Source: Coffea arabica (lineage: Eukaryota; Streptophyta; Magnoliopsida; Gentianales; Rubiaceae). Taken from it: a stretch of DNA of 64,000 nt. Below the pieces are notes generated by a model. That model was not told the DNA's origin. It ran no database searches and saw nothing but the letters and a program-made list of their open reading frames with translations. Both the position numbers and the translations under genes were made by a program. Positions 1 through 11,845 of this stretch are shown here, one piece after another. The stretch spans positions 9,424,001-9,488,000 of the forward strand of contig NC_092329.1 in the NCBI RefSeq assembly GCF_036785885.1, in the 5' to 3' direction. How positions within the stretch are numbered: position 1 is the first letter of the stretch; every line of letters starts with the position of its first letter.

Positions 1-510
1 ATTCTATCCATATAAAATTTCACAATTATATTGCATACATTCTAAACCAAACATAAACGTCGCTTCCTGAAGAAAAAAAATTCTACATTTTCAACTTAAT
101 TAAACAATACTATGATCATCGTAATACATCCAAATTAGTAGTTGAAGCATAAGGTTATATATATATGTTGTAAACAGAATTGATAATATGTTTTCACTTT
201 GCTAGAAAGTATCTTCAATCTGACCGTTCCCCCTGCCACTGAATAAGTCGCTAAATAATAGATTTTGATCTCCTCATGGCTGTCAACAATCTAGTGGTTG
301 GCTCAGTGTGTCCATCATATCAGATACCCTGGTCAAATCAATTTGTTGGTTCACCTTTTTAAAGTATAACAATCACTTATACAGTATAGTCGACAAAAGT
401 CAATGTTTTGAATTTGAACCATTAATTGAACCGATAAAATAATCGGATCGAGGTTCAATCGATCAGATTGGTTCAACTCCGATTTGATGATACTTTATAT
501 ACATACATAC

Positions 511-543
<33 letters not shown>

Positions 544-1835
544 TTTGTGCACAGAAGACTGATATCCCCTGGACTAATTTAAGACATCATTTAATAAAAA
601 GTTAAATATTTTTAAACACAAATAAATTTTTAAAATTATAAATTAAAACAAATAAATTCATCTCAATTGTACCTACTTGGTAAAAATCTTAAATCGCACA
701 CAAACCACAACCATATTCTAAAATTAAACAAAATGCATTATAACTTTTGAAATTAAACAAAATCTAATAGAACTACAAAAGAAACGGCGATCTTTGAGTT
801 TGAGGGTGAAAAATATAGAGAGTTTGGTTACTCTTTTAGAAATTAGAATTGGGAACAAAAGATTCTATTGATAAGTTTTATTATGTTAAAAACTTTAGGT
901 TCAATTTAAAAAAAAAAAGATGGGAAAAATGAAAAAATCACGGTTCATGGTTCAATCCGGGTTAAACAGTCTGACTGGTTTTTTGCGCCTTTTTAAGCAT
1001 CAAATATACACTTCCTCGTACTTCTTGCGCCTTTTTACGTAGTGGCTGGAAATTCATGGATAGATGCCGCAGAAATGTCGTTTTTATATCGAAGTTATAA
1101 TATTATCCTTTCTACAGCAAACATAATCACTGAAATGAAGCACTTTCTTGATAAGCGAAAGCAGCGAAAGGTACTTCTGAAACTATATGGAGATTGGAGA
1201 ACCCCCAGACGAACAAAGCTACAGTTGCATTGCGTAGGAAAAACAGATGGGATGCTTTGATGATATTTATTGCAGACAAAAGGGAAACAAAGCTCTGAGG
1301 AAGAAGCGATTGAAAAGAGAAAAAGCATTCTTCCGTGATAGGTCCAAAATACATATTTTTGGAGCTAAAATTTCGTCGGTCCATAGAAGATTAATAGTCA
1401 CTGAAAAATGTTTGGGATTTTACACTGGAAGTTCACTAATTGATACTCTGCAGTTCCAAACTTGAGAAGGGAATTTTGATGCCCTGGACCAATCTCCACC
1501 TGATCAGCACTATCATTGACAATATGGTCCACTTCTTTATATTTATTAGCTTGCTTTACAGTACGAAAGTTGGAGTGAAAAATGCCTAGAGATTAATTAA
1601 TTTTGGACACTTTTCGTTTTCCTTTTTTTCTTTTTCCACTTTTAGGTATAAAACACTTATAGGATGTCCACTTCTTAAAACTCATCAACTAACGAAAACC
1701 AAAATGACTAGAGAAAAAAAAAAGAAAATTCTTGGAAACAGAAAAAGTTAAGATTCTTATCATCAAGAAGAATACCATGTATCCAAGAAATAATAATGAT
1801 TGGCCAAGCATAGATACCTCTTGCCAATTTTGAAA
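1..1835. other. AT-rich 5' intergenic flank, no gene recognised
   Basis: No recognisable protein was found on either strand; the open frames between 1042 and 1465 are short, overlap on both strands and match nothing I know. There is an (AT)n/(AC)n microsatellite near 505-543. Stretches near 410-490 and 930-985 contain 'ggttcaat' type words like those of dispersed plant MITEs, but I could not close a clean pair of terminal repeats. Confidence 0.5.
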
Positions 1836-1848
1836 TATATATAAATAG
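1836..1848 (+). promoter_or_regulatory. TATA box of the FT-like gene
   Basis: TATATATAAATAG lies 145 bases before the chosen ATG at 1993. A start of transcription about 25-32 bases downstream (about 1865-1875) would fall almost exactly at an in-frame upstream ATG at 1867. Seen directly; its use is inferred. Confidence 0.55.
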
Positions 1849-1992
1849 CGAAAGCCCGTGAACAATATGTGCACAACTAATACTTCTCCACTTCCCTCCC
1901 TCAAAGCATTGGCACCTTGGAGGAGAGAATTTGCTCCCATTTGCCGGGGGAGTCCAAGAGGGTCCGTTGTTGAGGTGGTTTCAACAGTGACG

Positions 1993-4900
1993 ATGTATAG
2001 GGGGGTAGATCCTCTAGTGGTTGGACGTGTGATAGCAGATGTTTTGGACCCCTTCAACAGGTCCATACCCCTTAGAGTTATCCATGGCAACAGAGACGTG
2101 ATTAATGGTTGTGAGTTTAGACCCTCTCAGGTCGTTAGCCAGCCTAGGGTTGAGATTGGAGGTGATGATTTTCGTAGCTTCTATACTCTGGTAAGTAAGC
2201 TTGATCATCTTCTCTGATTACCAAGAAAAATAAAAAGCTGATTATCATCATCACCATCACCATCATCGATGCACATTTTCAGTTTCCACCGGCCACTATT
2301 CCATTGAAAAGTTTTTGACTGTGGATATTAGTGTAAATCCCAGTACAATGTTGGAGCCTGAAATATTTTTTTCTTCTGGTTCTGTAAATAGTATGGGATA
2401 GCAACGATATGCATGGACATATATAATCAAAAAATGCTAATACAAGAGGATATAAAGAATTCACTAATACCCTACAACTTATTAAAGTATCAAGTTTTTG
2501 TATGTATAAAGATTGACTGGATTCCTTAAATCATTGAATTTGTATTTGTAATCATCATTAAAGTGAAACATTATTCGCATTACTTCTTTCTTTTGTTAAA
2601 AATTGTTATCAAATTACTCATAACCAGGTATACATTATTAGGGTAATCAAAAACAAAAGTTTGTACACAACCCGACATTTGAAATGTGCATTCTCCTCTG
2701 GTCAATGGGGTAGATCGATAATTAATAAGGTAAAAATATTTTTCGAAAGAAATTCTATGACCCGAGTTGCAATTTTTCTTTGGTTAGCGGGGGGCACTTT
2801 AGTCTGTAGGAGGATTTGTTTTTGTTCATTTTGGTTTGGTGCCTTTATTTGTTTGATTCATGAGTACTCCAGCCTGCTTTCTGAGCTAAAAAGTGCTGCT
2901 CAGTTGGAGGTATTCCTTTAGGATTTCACTCATTCAGCATGAAAACATATTTGACAGCTTTCATTGTTGTTTATGAAGGTGATGGTAGACCCTGATGCTC
3001 CAAGTCCCAGTAATCCAAACCTTCGGGAATATTTGCACTGGTGCGTACTCTCTAGAAATAGCCTTTCTCTCTCTCTCTCACTTTCTCTTCACATCTGGTG
3101 CATGCAGCCAAAAAAGAAAATGGCCTCTGTCATCTTGGACGTTTAGAAATGTCAACATCTGCTGCGTACTGGTCTGTTAAAAAATATGCAAGAAAACATC
3201 ATGCTGCTACAACTTTCTATTATACTATTGCATTGGAAACTTTTGAGACAACAACAAAGAACAGAGAGGGAGGAAAAAGAAAAATTGACAAAAGAGAGAG
3301 AGTAGGACAGGAGTGACGTGACAATGATGATCTATGAAATCTCTGTTAAAATACGGTAAAAATGGTGTGCAACATCCCGAGCCCATTGAGCTTGTGAGTT
3401 GAAATTATCAAATGGATGATCTAAAATTATTAGTAATTCAATGTGCGAGATGTTATATTTCATTCTTTTTCCCTTTCATTTTCTTTTTCCCCTTCATTTG
3501 CCGATGTGCGACATCTCACTCACCCCACCTCTAGGAAGGTAATGTCCTCGTCATGGAATCTACTCCCACATCTCACTCATCCCACCACCTCACCTTTATG
3601 AAGGTTGATCCTCATAAAGGATGATCATGGAGTTCACTTAATCGTGTGTGGATTTTAGATGTGGTTTGTATAGGTTCTAAAAGTTGCCCTCGTCCAACAT
3701 CTTACACACTCCACTTTTAAGAAGATTGTGTCATCGCAAAGACGATCATGGAGTCTCCTCCCACATATTTAGTCGTGCATGAATTCTAGATGTGGTTCAT
3801 ACAAGTTCTAGAGGTGACCATCGTCCAACATCTTACTCACCCCACTTTTTAGAAGATCGTATACTTGCAAAGGACGATCATGGAGTCCACTCCCACATCT
3901 AACGATGTGAGACATCTCATTTATCGCACCTTTACGAAGGTTGGGTTCTCTTCATGGAGTCTACTTTACGAAGGTTAGGTCATCGCAAAGGGGGATGATA
4001 GAGTCCACTTAGTTGTGCACGAGGACACACTCTAGAGGTAATCCTTATCCAATGTGGTACGGAAGTAGCTCGTAGGTCAATTGGCACGTAAGTGGCTCGT
4101 AATTAAGTCTAGTAGGTTTTAGAGGTGGTTCATACGGAATTGGCCCCGCACATGAAAATACAATCCCCTCCAATGTAGTACTTAGTTTTGCATATTCTAC
4201 GAGTGATTCGATTCGTACGGACCCTAAGACCAACATCACTGTGCGCCAAGCTTACCTTTCTCGTGCAAAGACCAAACGAGATTTTCTCTGATACCATTTG
4301 TAATGTTTTGAGCTTAGCCCAATAAATTTTTAGATTGAAACTGCAGGTCAAAATAATCAATCCAAAATTATATGCCAATAATACAACCCCCCCCCCCCTC
4401 ATCTGCCGATGTGGAACATCTTATTGGTTGAGCTGAACGAAAAGGTTGCAAGTAACAAGTACATACATGGTGTCGCGGGATCACATTGGACACGTAGTAG
4501 GAAGAAGAAAAAAACAAACAGTAATGTAGGCCACGTTGTCGACGTGTGAATATTTCAGGAATGCTTGAGTGAGATTCTGTTTCTTTTGGTAGAAATGAGA
4601 CCCTTCTGTACATCACTATATCTCCGCTTTATTTCATTTTCAAGTGATTGACCTGCACGTAACTTTTAGGCTCTCAGTCATGGACCATGTGAAAATATTC
4701 ATAGACCAACGAATTGTACCCTAGTATCCCTACGTGCTTCTAAAGCCGCTCTGTGGTCCTTACTTCAGAGCGCGCATTAAAAAGAGAGAAGTGGACCCGT
4801 TTGAATGGTGAGTATTTTGAGCGTTTCTATAAAAACTTTATTGTAGCTTATTATTTATTATAGAAATCGTAGAAAGCTTTCTTAGATTTGAGGGTTTTGA

Positions 4901-7364
4901 GAAAGAAATTCTTTTTTTCTTTAAGGAAGGAGGAGGAGAGGGGGAAAAAAAAAGAAAGGAGTTGTCAGCGCCAGCACCGGCGGTTGAGATGGGAAGAGGA
5001 AGAAGAAGAAAAAGAAAGGAAAGAAGTGAAATTTTTTGTGTATTTTGAGATATGTATTTTAAAATTTCGAAGAGTTTTTTGAGGTTCGTATGTATTAAAT
5101 ATTTTACTATAACAATAATGTAATTGAAAAACTTTTACTGTAGACGAGATTATTTTTTAAATTATTTTTTTTTTGTATTTTTGGTGTTTTTAAAGTTCTT
5201 TTTGATATTTTTTTTGTGTATTATTGTAGCATTGTAATTGAAAAACTTGTTTTTCAAAAATCTCCAATCCAAACAGAGTTGTCATTTCTTCTGTAATTCT
5301 GATTGAGAAATTTTCTTGACAAAGTATTGCAATTATTGTCAAGGCTGAATCCCTAATTCCATGCTTGATGATTCCATTTCACGCTTGTTGTCGAAATAGC
5401 ACATATGTCCTCATATTTGGTTTTTCCAATATTGTGCTAGCTTAGGAATTTATACGGTGGTAATACATATTGCTTTACTCATAATATCATGGGCTAAATT
5501 AAGCATATGTAATGTGACTATTCTTACTTTCAAGGTTCATTTACATATGCTGCTCATAAACCATTTACAGGTTGGTCACTGATATTCCAGCCACCACAGG
5601 AGCATCATTCGGTGAGTAGTTCATTTTTTCCCCTTTTTTCTTTTGTTTTTTGAAATTATTGGTGAGTATCTCTCTTTGTTCGTTTAAAGATTGGTTCGCA
5701 TATGTTTCTTACCATTTCTATCATCGCACAGATAATGGGATATGTATGTGTATGCATCTGGCACATGAATAAGGGAAAATGCTTTATCAAAAAAGAAAAA
5801 AGAAAAAAAGAGGCAAATAGAAAAAAGAATACTAGCCAGGACCATAGTATCCGAAAATGCTTTCTTTGGCCTTCTTTCCCCGGGTAATTTACAGATGACG
5901 TTCTTGAACTTTGTAACGGATTCTATTTGGATCTTTAAAGTTCAGAACTTATTAATTGGTGTAATTACTCAAATTTGCTCCCACTAACCTTGATTTTGTA
6001 TTGAAGATACGTTTGATTAAAGGAGTAAAAAGGGTAAATAGGCGAGACATCCTTAAGCTTGATTTTAATCTCTAAACTTCAAAATCCATTTAATCTATCC
6101 CCCTATTTCGCCATTATTAATTATATACTTTGGGAGATAAAATAGTGATTCACGTTATATGCACACTTTTACTAGGCGTAAGACATAAAATTGCAGGAAT
6201 TATAGGGAACATAATTCAAACAAATGTGAAAAATGGCTCATATGGACTACCTTAGCAAAACTTTCAGAGGATTAAGATTGAATTCTGATCAAATGTTGAA
6301 GGATATTCAATTACCCTTTATTTCCCACTAGATCTTGTCATGCACTAGTTCTTGGACGACAACATCACAGATCACACCATCCAAAAAGAAGGGATGAGCC
6401 GACCTGATCAGACTCACATGTTGATCAAATTAAAGCTGCGATGAATTTTGCTTATGTCTATCCGCTTTGATGCTTATACTTGTTTGCTTCTAATTTTCTT
6501 TTTCCTCTATTTCCATTTTTGAACAAACATTATCTTTTTAGGGCCTGACTAGACCCGAATCTCTAGCTGGAAAATTCGTTCTTTCTCCACACTTGAATTT
6601 TTTATCGCTCCCATTTCCATTCTCGGTGGCAGGCAATCTCCTTGATGGCTCAATCCACATGCTTGTCGAACTTCAGAAATGATGTTTTGGGTTCGACAAC
6701 TTCTGTTGATTTGTATAAGCGTGTAGCATTTGAATCAATAATTTTACCTGAATCACTCTCCATCTTTGCATGCTTTTCATTTGAGTACATATAGTCATGA
6801 AAGGATGTCTGAGTCAAGAAATATGTGATCATCGTTGCTCCTAGAAAGACGTTGACAGTATTTTATTGGTCAATAATTGCACTGTGGAATGAGAAATTGG
6901 TTGCATGAATATGTTTCTCAGGCATCCGGGTCCAATATAGTATTGGTTACCATTTTTTTTTTTTTCCTTTCCTGTGACAATTTTAATGTCTAACAGCTCC
7001 AAAACTCTGAAAATGTTACGTACCAAATGAAATGATACCCAAAAGATATTGGTAGTCATAGAAAACTGGTAAACCATAATTTTGCCAGTCATGTCTGCGT
7101 TGAGGGGATAACTCGCATTATGGTGATAAATGTGTAGGCCAAGAAATTGTGTGCTATGAGAGTCCACGGCCATCAATGGGAATCCACCGCTTCGTCTTTG
7201 CGCTTTTCCGACAGCTTGGGCGGCAGACAGTCTATGCTCCGGGGTGGCGCCAGAACTTCAGCACCAGGGACTTTGCTGAACTTTACAATTTAGGTTCGCC
7301 TGTTGCAGCAATTTACTACAATTGCCAGAGGGAAGGTGGATCTGGAGGCAGAAGATCGTCATGA
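1993..7364 (+). CDS. FT: FLOWERING LOCUS T-like PEBP protein (florigen), 4 exons, 175 aa
   Basis: Exons 1993-2190, 2979-3040, 5571-5611 and 7138-7364 join in phase. Their sizes (198, 62, 41, 227) match the classical FT layout and give 175 residues, the same length as Arabidopsis FT. The family is a mobile phosphatidylethanolamine-binding-like protein that moves from phloem to the shoot apex and acts with FD and 14-3-3 proteins to trigger flowering. Visible marks: [10 protein letters not shown] ligand-loop motif (residues 70-79), Tyr84 (FT Tyr85, the activator residue, where TFL1 has His), segment [10 protein letters not shown] with Trp137 and Gln139 (FT Gln140), and the C-terminal NCQRE. I therefore call it FT-type, not TFL1-type. 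Oddity: the usual LGLPVAA of segment C reads LGSPVAA (Ser154). The reading frame is also open upstream to an ATG at 1867, which would add 42 residues; I chose 1993 because family members begin just before DPLVVGR. Intron 2 is 2.5 kb and repeat-rich. Confidence 0.95.
3380..4460. repeat. Degenerate direct-repeat block in FT intron 2
   Basis: The motifs 'acatcttactcaccccac', 'gatcatggagtcca', 'cccacatct' and 'gtggttcatac' recur four or more times at irregular spacing between about 3500 and 4140. The block ends near a short C-run at 4387. It resembles a decayed dispersed transposon (possibly LTR or Helitron-like) rather than coding DNA. No terminal repeats or target duplication were resolved. Confidence 0.45.
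4794..5278. mobile_element. Probable MITE in FT intron 2
   Basis: The left end reads 'cccgtttgaatggtgag' and the right end, reverse-complemented, 'ctctgtttggattggaga', an imperfect terminal inverted repeat. The interior is AT-rich with repeated 'attgaaaaactt' and no coding potential beyond a K/E-rich low-complexity frame. Similar 'gtttggattg' ends occur at 49294-49435 and 63883-64000. No clear target duplication was found. Confidence 0.35.
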
Positions 7365-8990
7365 AAAGCCATCTGTACAATTAATGTTATGTTATTTTAA
7401 CATAACAGTGCAGGTGTGCTGATGATCACGTCTTTCATAATTGTATGCGTCAACAGTGGCTCCTTATCTACCTTTTGATAACTCGAACTCGTAGCCTCTC
7501 AATTATTATAAGTGAAGAGTTTTATCAGTTGAGCTGTACTTCACCTGAAAACAAGTAAAAATAAGTGTATCTTGCCACTCTTAGTACTACTTAGGTGATT
7601 TGTCGGGGCCACAGAGTCGTATCTGCTTTATTAATACTAGTAAGAAATGATCCCAATTTATTGCATCATGACCTCTTAGTGTTTACGGGGGATCACAATT
7701 ATACAGATGATCTATTTTACCTGTTACTCGCATGTCATGGGTATGCCCAAACACCTGAAGTTGAAGATGGTCGAGATGGAAGTTTACCCTTGGAACCCAT
7801 GTTGGCTTGGAACGGTTTCTAGCGTCAATCCCACTTATCATGTGAGGGTAGAAGAAATTTAAATAAACAGTATATGACAAGTTAACTAAACAAGATACTT
7901 GGCATAAATATAGAAGTGATATTGAGTTGTTACAGGAAAAGTGGTACTGAAGATCCCGTGTAGGCTTGGAAAGGTGTATTGTTCTTGAGGACCATTCACG
8001 GCTCAATCTGTGCACCTACAAAATTTCCAAGCCTGAGGAATGTTTCTCCTCAATTTATTGTTGGAATGAAACAGAGTTATTCGCAACTAAGTCATGACTC
8101 ATGATGATCAAATAAGCAAGCTACAAAATACAAGAAAATCGAATAGCTACTCTTGAGTATGTAATGACTCCACCAAGCATGGCCTAGAATATCCAGTTAA
8201 TCAATGGAATGATTGATCTAAGGACCATTATTTCTTAAGACATTTGAGTTCACAGATTTTCGCATCAGTTGGTACAGTGATTTTTATGTATTTATTTATT
8301 GTCAGAAGTTAAATAGTGAAATTGTACAAATGTAAGAGGAGATAAATAATGTACCAATGAGCCCAATGGACACATAGTACGTGCACTAACCGGCACTCAG
8401 TAGAGACAAAACCATTTGCAATCTAGTAATCAGGTAATGGATTTTCTGAAAAATGGCAGATAAGTATTCTTGTTTCAAGAACAACGAATTATAAGCATCT
8501 AGACAGGGTAGTCCATTCTAAGCAAATTTTGTACAGGTGAGAACCTTATAGTATAGACAGTAATTTCTGTTACCATTACTAGACTCGTGTTAATGAATCG
8601 AGGTGTTCAAGAACAAAGTCCAATTTGACTCAAATAAGTTCAATTTCAACTCGTTGGTTTGATTAAATTAATGGAGTTCGAACACCTAAACAAGCTCAAT
8701 CAATTAACAAGCAAACACGAACCTTTTGTTTTTGTGAGCATTAGTTTTTGTCTGCGAAACAATTGCTTCATATTATGCTATTACTTTTGTTTATGCTTTG
8801 TCAATCAATATAAGAGAGTTCTCAAGATTAAAAATAAGCTAGACTCTATGTTTTCAAAACATTTATATCGAAAATCAACTTCAAGCATGAATAGCTTATT
8901 TTTGTAAAATGAATTGAGCTCGAGATGATTTTAAACTTAGGTTATTCTTAAATTAGCCGAACTCAAACAATGATTTTATCTCATAAAATT
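7365..8990. other. Intergenic DNA downstream of FT
   Basis: This holds the FT 3' UTR and intergenic sequence. Short open frames at 7595-7822 and 7683-8015 lie opposite each other and match no family I recognise. I see no RNA gene or clear transposon boundary. Confidence 0.4.
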
Positions 8991-9020
8991 TTGAATGAGC
9001 TCAAAACAACAAATGAACAG

Positions 9021-9446
9021 TCATTGGGGTTGGCTGAATGGTCAGGGGAGGGCTCTTAAGGTTCTCTTGACTGCCAGATTTAGGGTTCGAATCCTGGGTT
9101 TGGCAGTTAGGGTTCAATTTCGAGGAAATGATGGATTGGATGGTATAAAGAGAAGGAGTGTAAGTAAAAGATTTTGGGTTGGACGGTACGGAGGGAGAAA
9201 GTGTAACTCAACTCGACTGATTGTAAAAGATAAGATATTCAACTCGAAGGAAAGGATGGGATGGGTAGTGCGAAGGGAAGAAGTGTAAATGAGAGATTTC
9301 AAATTTGAAACTTCCACTTATGTCAGAAAGAAAAAAAAAAGATGGAAAGGATGAGGTGGGTGGTGCGAACAGAAGGAGTATAAATGAAAGGTTAAAATTC
9401 GAAACCCCCACTTATGCCAAAAAGAAAAAGAAAAAGAAAAAAAAGA
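9021..9446 (+). repeat. tRNA-derived SINE and related repeat units
   Basis: An RNA polymerase III type A box (TGGCTGAATGG, 9031-9041) and a perfect B box (GGTTCGAATCC, 9084-9094) stand at normal spacing, followed by non-tRNA sequence. Downstream come three degenerate units of the 'gtgtaa(g/a)t(g/a)aaagatt' type, with A-rich tracts near 9330 and 9420-9446. A related unit is at about 26565-26650. The composition fits a plant SINE with fragments of relatives; exact ends and target duplication were not resolved. Confidence 0.6.
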
Positions 9447-9451
9447 CGTTC

Positions 9452-9681
9452 AACTCAACTCGGCTGCTTGTAAAAGTTTGGAGACTAAAACTATAGCACC
9501 ATGGTTACGATTCAATTTCTATACCTATAGAATCTCAACTAAAAAATCAAAATCAACATCAGCATAAACTCAACTCGGCTGGTTGTAAAAGTTTGGAGAC
9601 TGAAACGATAGCACCATGGTTACGATTCAATTTCTATACCTATAGAATCTCAACTAAAAAATCAAAATCAACATTAGCATA
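9452..9681. repeat. 115-bp tandem duplication
   Basis: Two nearly identical units (9452-9566 and 9567-9681) begin with 'aactcaactcggct' and end with 'agcataa'. Parts of the unit ('tatagaatctcaactaaaaaa') are present in reverse orientation at 23960-24060 and 26290-26330, next to the intact minus-strand XTH gene, so the unit belongs to a duplicated XTH upstream region. Confidence 0.8.
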
Positions 9682-10112
9682 AATCAGAAAACAACAAAAG
9701 ATTCGAAAAACACCCTATTTGGAATATCCATATCCTGAAAATTGTTATACTTATTATTATTATTATTTGTGTAAGTGGAAGGTTTTCAAAACGTCTTACT
9801 TATAATTTCTCCTCTTTTACCATCCAACCCAACCCTCTCCCAAATTGTTATACTTCTTGTCTACTTGTTGACCCTCACATATGAATTACACGAAGGATAA
9901 ACTCTAAAAGTAAAATTGTAACTAATATTTTAGTTTCATTAAATAGGGAAAACAATAGCATTCCCTTTATATGTTGTAACTAATTGTAACTAATCTTTTG
10001 GAGTAAACTCAATTACGAAATAAAAATCATGAACCATGTTTATCTATTAACTCAATCATGAGATTATTCTGACTTTCTTTTGATTTTCTCTGTCTTTTCG
10101 TGCAATTGCAAG

Positions 10113-10522
10113 CGGTTTGTGGATGCTACTCCAATTATGGTGTGGACAATACACAACTAGGAGTAGGATTCCCAACAGGACCAATGCATGTGGAGGGAAA
10201 CATTTGGAATCCAAGTTATCTTGGGACACCAGATTGGACACAAGGGCCATTCAAGGCTCACTATCAAGAATTTGGCAAGGATGGATGCCAACAAAAGGCT
10301 TCCAATCCGGGACAATGTTCCTTCCAATCCTAGTATTGGAATCAAAACAAGTATTGGCAACTTTTTTCTTTGTTCTTTGTTTTTTTGGTTGGAAAGAACA
10401 AGTATCGGCAACTAGACTCTGAGCAGCAATGCAGATTGCAAAATGCGAGGAAAAGTTATATGTATGGAGATTACTGTAAGGACCCAAAAAGGCATGGCCC
10501 AGATTGTGAAGTTAATCAATAG
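10113..10522 (+). pseudogene. XTH pseudogene A: isolated last exon
   Basis: This matches exon 4 of the intact XTH genes closely, from the WFVD-type start to the stop after the N-Q end. Exons 1-3 are missing: the upstream sequence (about 9850-9965) matches the promoter of the minus-strand XTH at 24508-26026, so promoter and last exon are now nearly adjacent. Disabling changes: the acceptor is altered (CAAG before CGGTTTG), a 4-base deletion follows the PIxVW codons, the codon before YWNQ is TAG, and about 51 bp including a poly-T tract are inserted between two copies of 'aacaagtatyggcaact' (10346 and 10397). Family: secreted xyloglucan endotransglucosylase/hydrolase, GH16. It is not expected to make protein. 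Confidence 0.9.
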
Positions 10523-10607
10523 AAAATAAAGTTCTTTTTTAGCTCCTTCCTTTTCATATTACAAATCAAATGCCCATGAATGATGGATGGTTCTTGAATA
10601 AGTTATA

Positions 10608-11845
10608 GGGATAATTTCAGAAGCCTCCCTTGAGGTTTTTCCTAATCACACCTAGCACTCCTAAAGTTTCTGAAATCATACTTAGCACCCTTAGAATGAC
10701 AACTTTTGTAACATATCACCTCCTTTAGGTAAAAATAGTATTAAAAAATGTACTTAGGAGAGAGACTATAATATTCTTCCACGTTTGCCCTTTTGCAAGT
10801 TGATTTTTGAAAACTTGAAGATGAAAATAAAAACAAGTTGATTCTTTTTAAGCCTTTTCCATATTTCTTATGTAGGAAAAGGCAAGAAAAAAAAGAAAAA
10901 ACATTTATGTTCGATTATATAAAAATAAAGTAACAAAAATGCCATAAAATATGGGCACATTTTGGGCGCTATTTTTTTTTTTTGCATATGCAATCGAATA
11001 TAGGTTTTGAAGTATTTAGACAATCTAAACATAGAAAATCAATTTTTTTTTTTAACTATGATTTTATCTTGTTATCTAGTTTAATCAGTAAGAGGTGAGG
11101 GAACAATAGGTTAAAATCATTCATTTGGTGAAAAAAAAGGCTGATGGCATATAGTTTTTTTTTTTTTAAACAATCTCTTTATTAATCAACTGCAATGAGG
11201 GAAAAAGAAACAAAATGCAAATTGCTACCTAACAAGCTAACAAAACTCTACTCCTACGAAGGCTCAGAACGCCCAACCGATCCAGAGTAATATCACCTCT
11301 CACCAGGCGAGGCAAGTCAGAGAACGAACCATACGTTGAATTAATCATACTGCTGGCATGTAGTTGAAATCATGAAAAAATGCATATTAAATATACCTAT
11401 AATAGTGTTCAATTATCAAAAACAAATTTTTTGAAAAATTGGTTAACAAACAGTATTTGTTGAACATAGTTTTGTGGTTTTCAAAAAAATTTTATTTCCT
11501 TTCTATCCAAAGCTTTGGCACAGATCTTATAATGGTCATATGAATCAATAAAAATTATATAATTCAGCAATTATTGTACTTACACCTCCTCAATTTTTAT
11601 GTAAATATTGCAATCCTATTTGTTTTTATTTTCATATTCTAAAATTCAAAAATCAACTTGCAAAAGGGCAAAATTGGAAGAATACTATAGTCCCTCTACT
11701 AATATATTTTTTAATATTATTTTTACATAAAAGGGCTGACATGTTACAAAGGTTGTCATTCTAAGGGAGTTAAGTGTGATTTTAGAAACATGAGGGGTGT
11801 TAAGTGTGATTAGAAAAAACCTCAGGAGGTTTTTGAAATTATCTC
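10608..11845. mobile_element. Mutator-like element MULE-1, about 200-bp TIRs, 9-bp TSD
   Basis: The ends GGGATAATTTCAG and (complement) GAGATAATTTCAA open inverted repeats of about 200 bp that run to 'aagttgatttttga' on both sides. They are flanked by the perfect 9-bp direct repeat TAAGTTATA (10599-10607 and 11846-11854). The element interrupts the 3' flank of XTH pseudogene A; the uninterrupted site is visible in reverse orientation near 24410-24440. It has no transposase frame and is non-autonomous. A 9-bp TSD with long TIRs is characteristic of Mutator superfamily elements. Confidence 0.88.
11156..11349 (-). mobile_element. Short poly(A) retroposon nested in MULE-1
   Basis: A poly-T tract (poly-A on the minus strand) is followed by about 175 bp of sequence lacking polymerase III boxes. 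A 15-bp imperfect direct repeat, CTGATGGCATATAGT (11141-11155) and CTGCTGGCATGTAGT (11350-11364), flanks it. It looks like the 3' end of a truncated LINE or a processed transcript inserted by target-primed reverse transcription. Confidence 0.65.

Noticed and set aside
3041-3316. Read-through exon after FT exon 2
   Set aside because: The frames contain a CT-microsatellite and end soon; the canonical donor and the FT exon 3 at 5571 fit better.
9021-9100. tRNA gene
   Set aside because: The A and B boxes are good, but no acceptor stem or cloverleaf closes around them, and the sequence runs into SINE-like body.
10100-10487. Overlapping open frames on both strands near 10.1-10.5 kb as genes
   Set aside because: They are shadows of the XTH pseudogene A exon; the XTH frame itself is broken by a deletion, a stop and an insertion.
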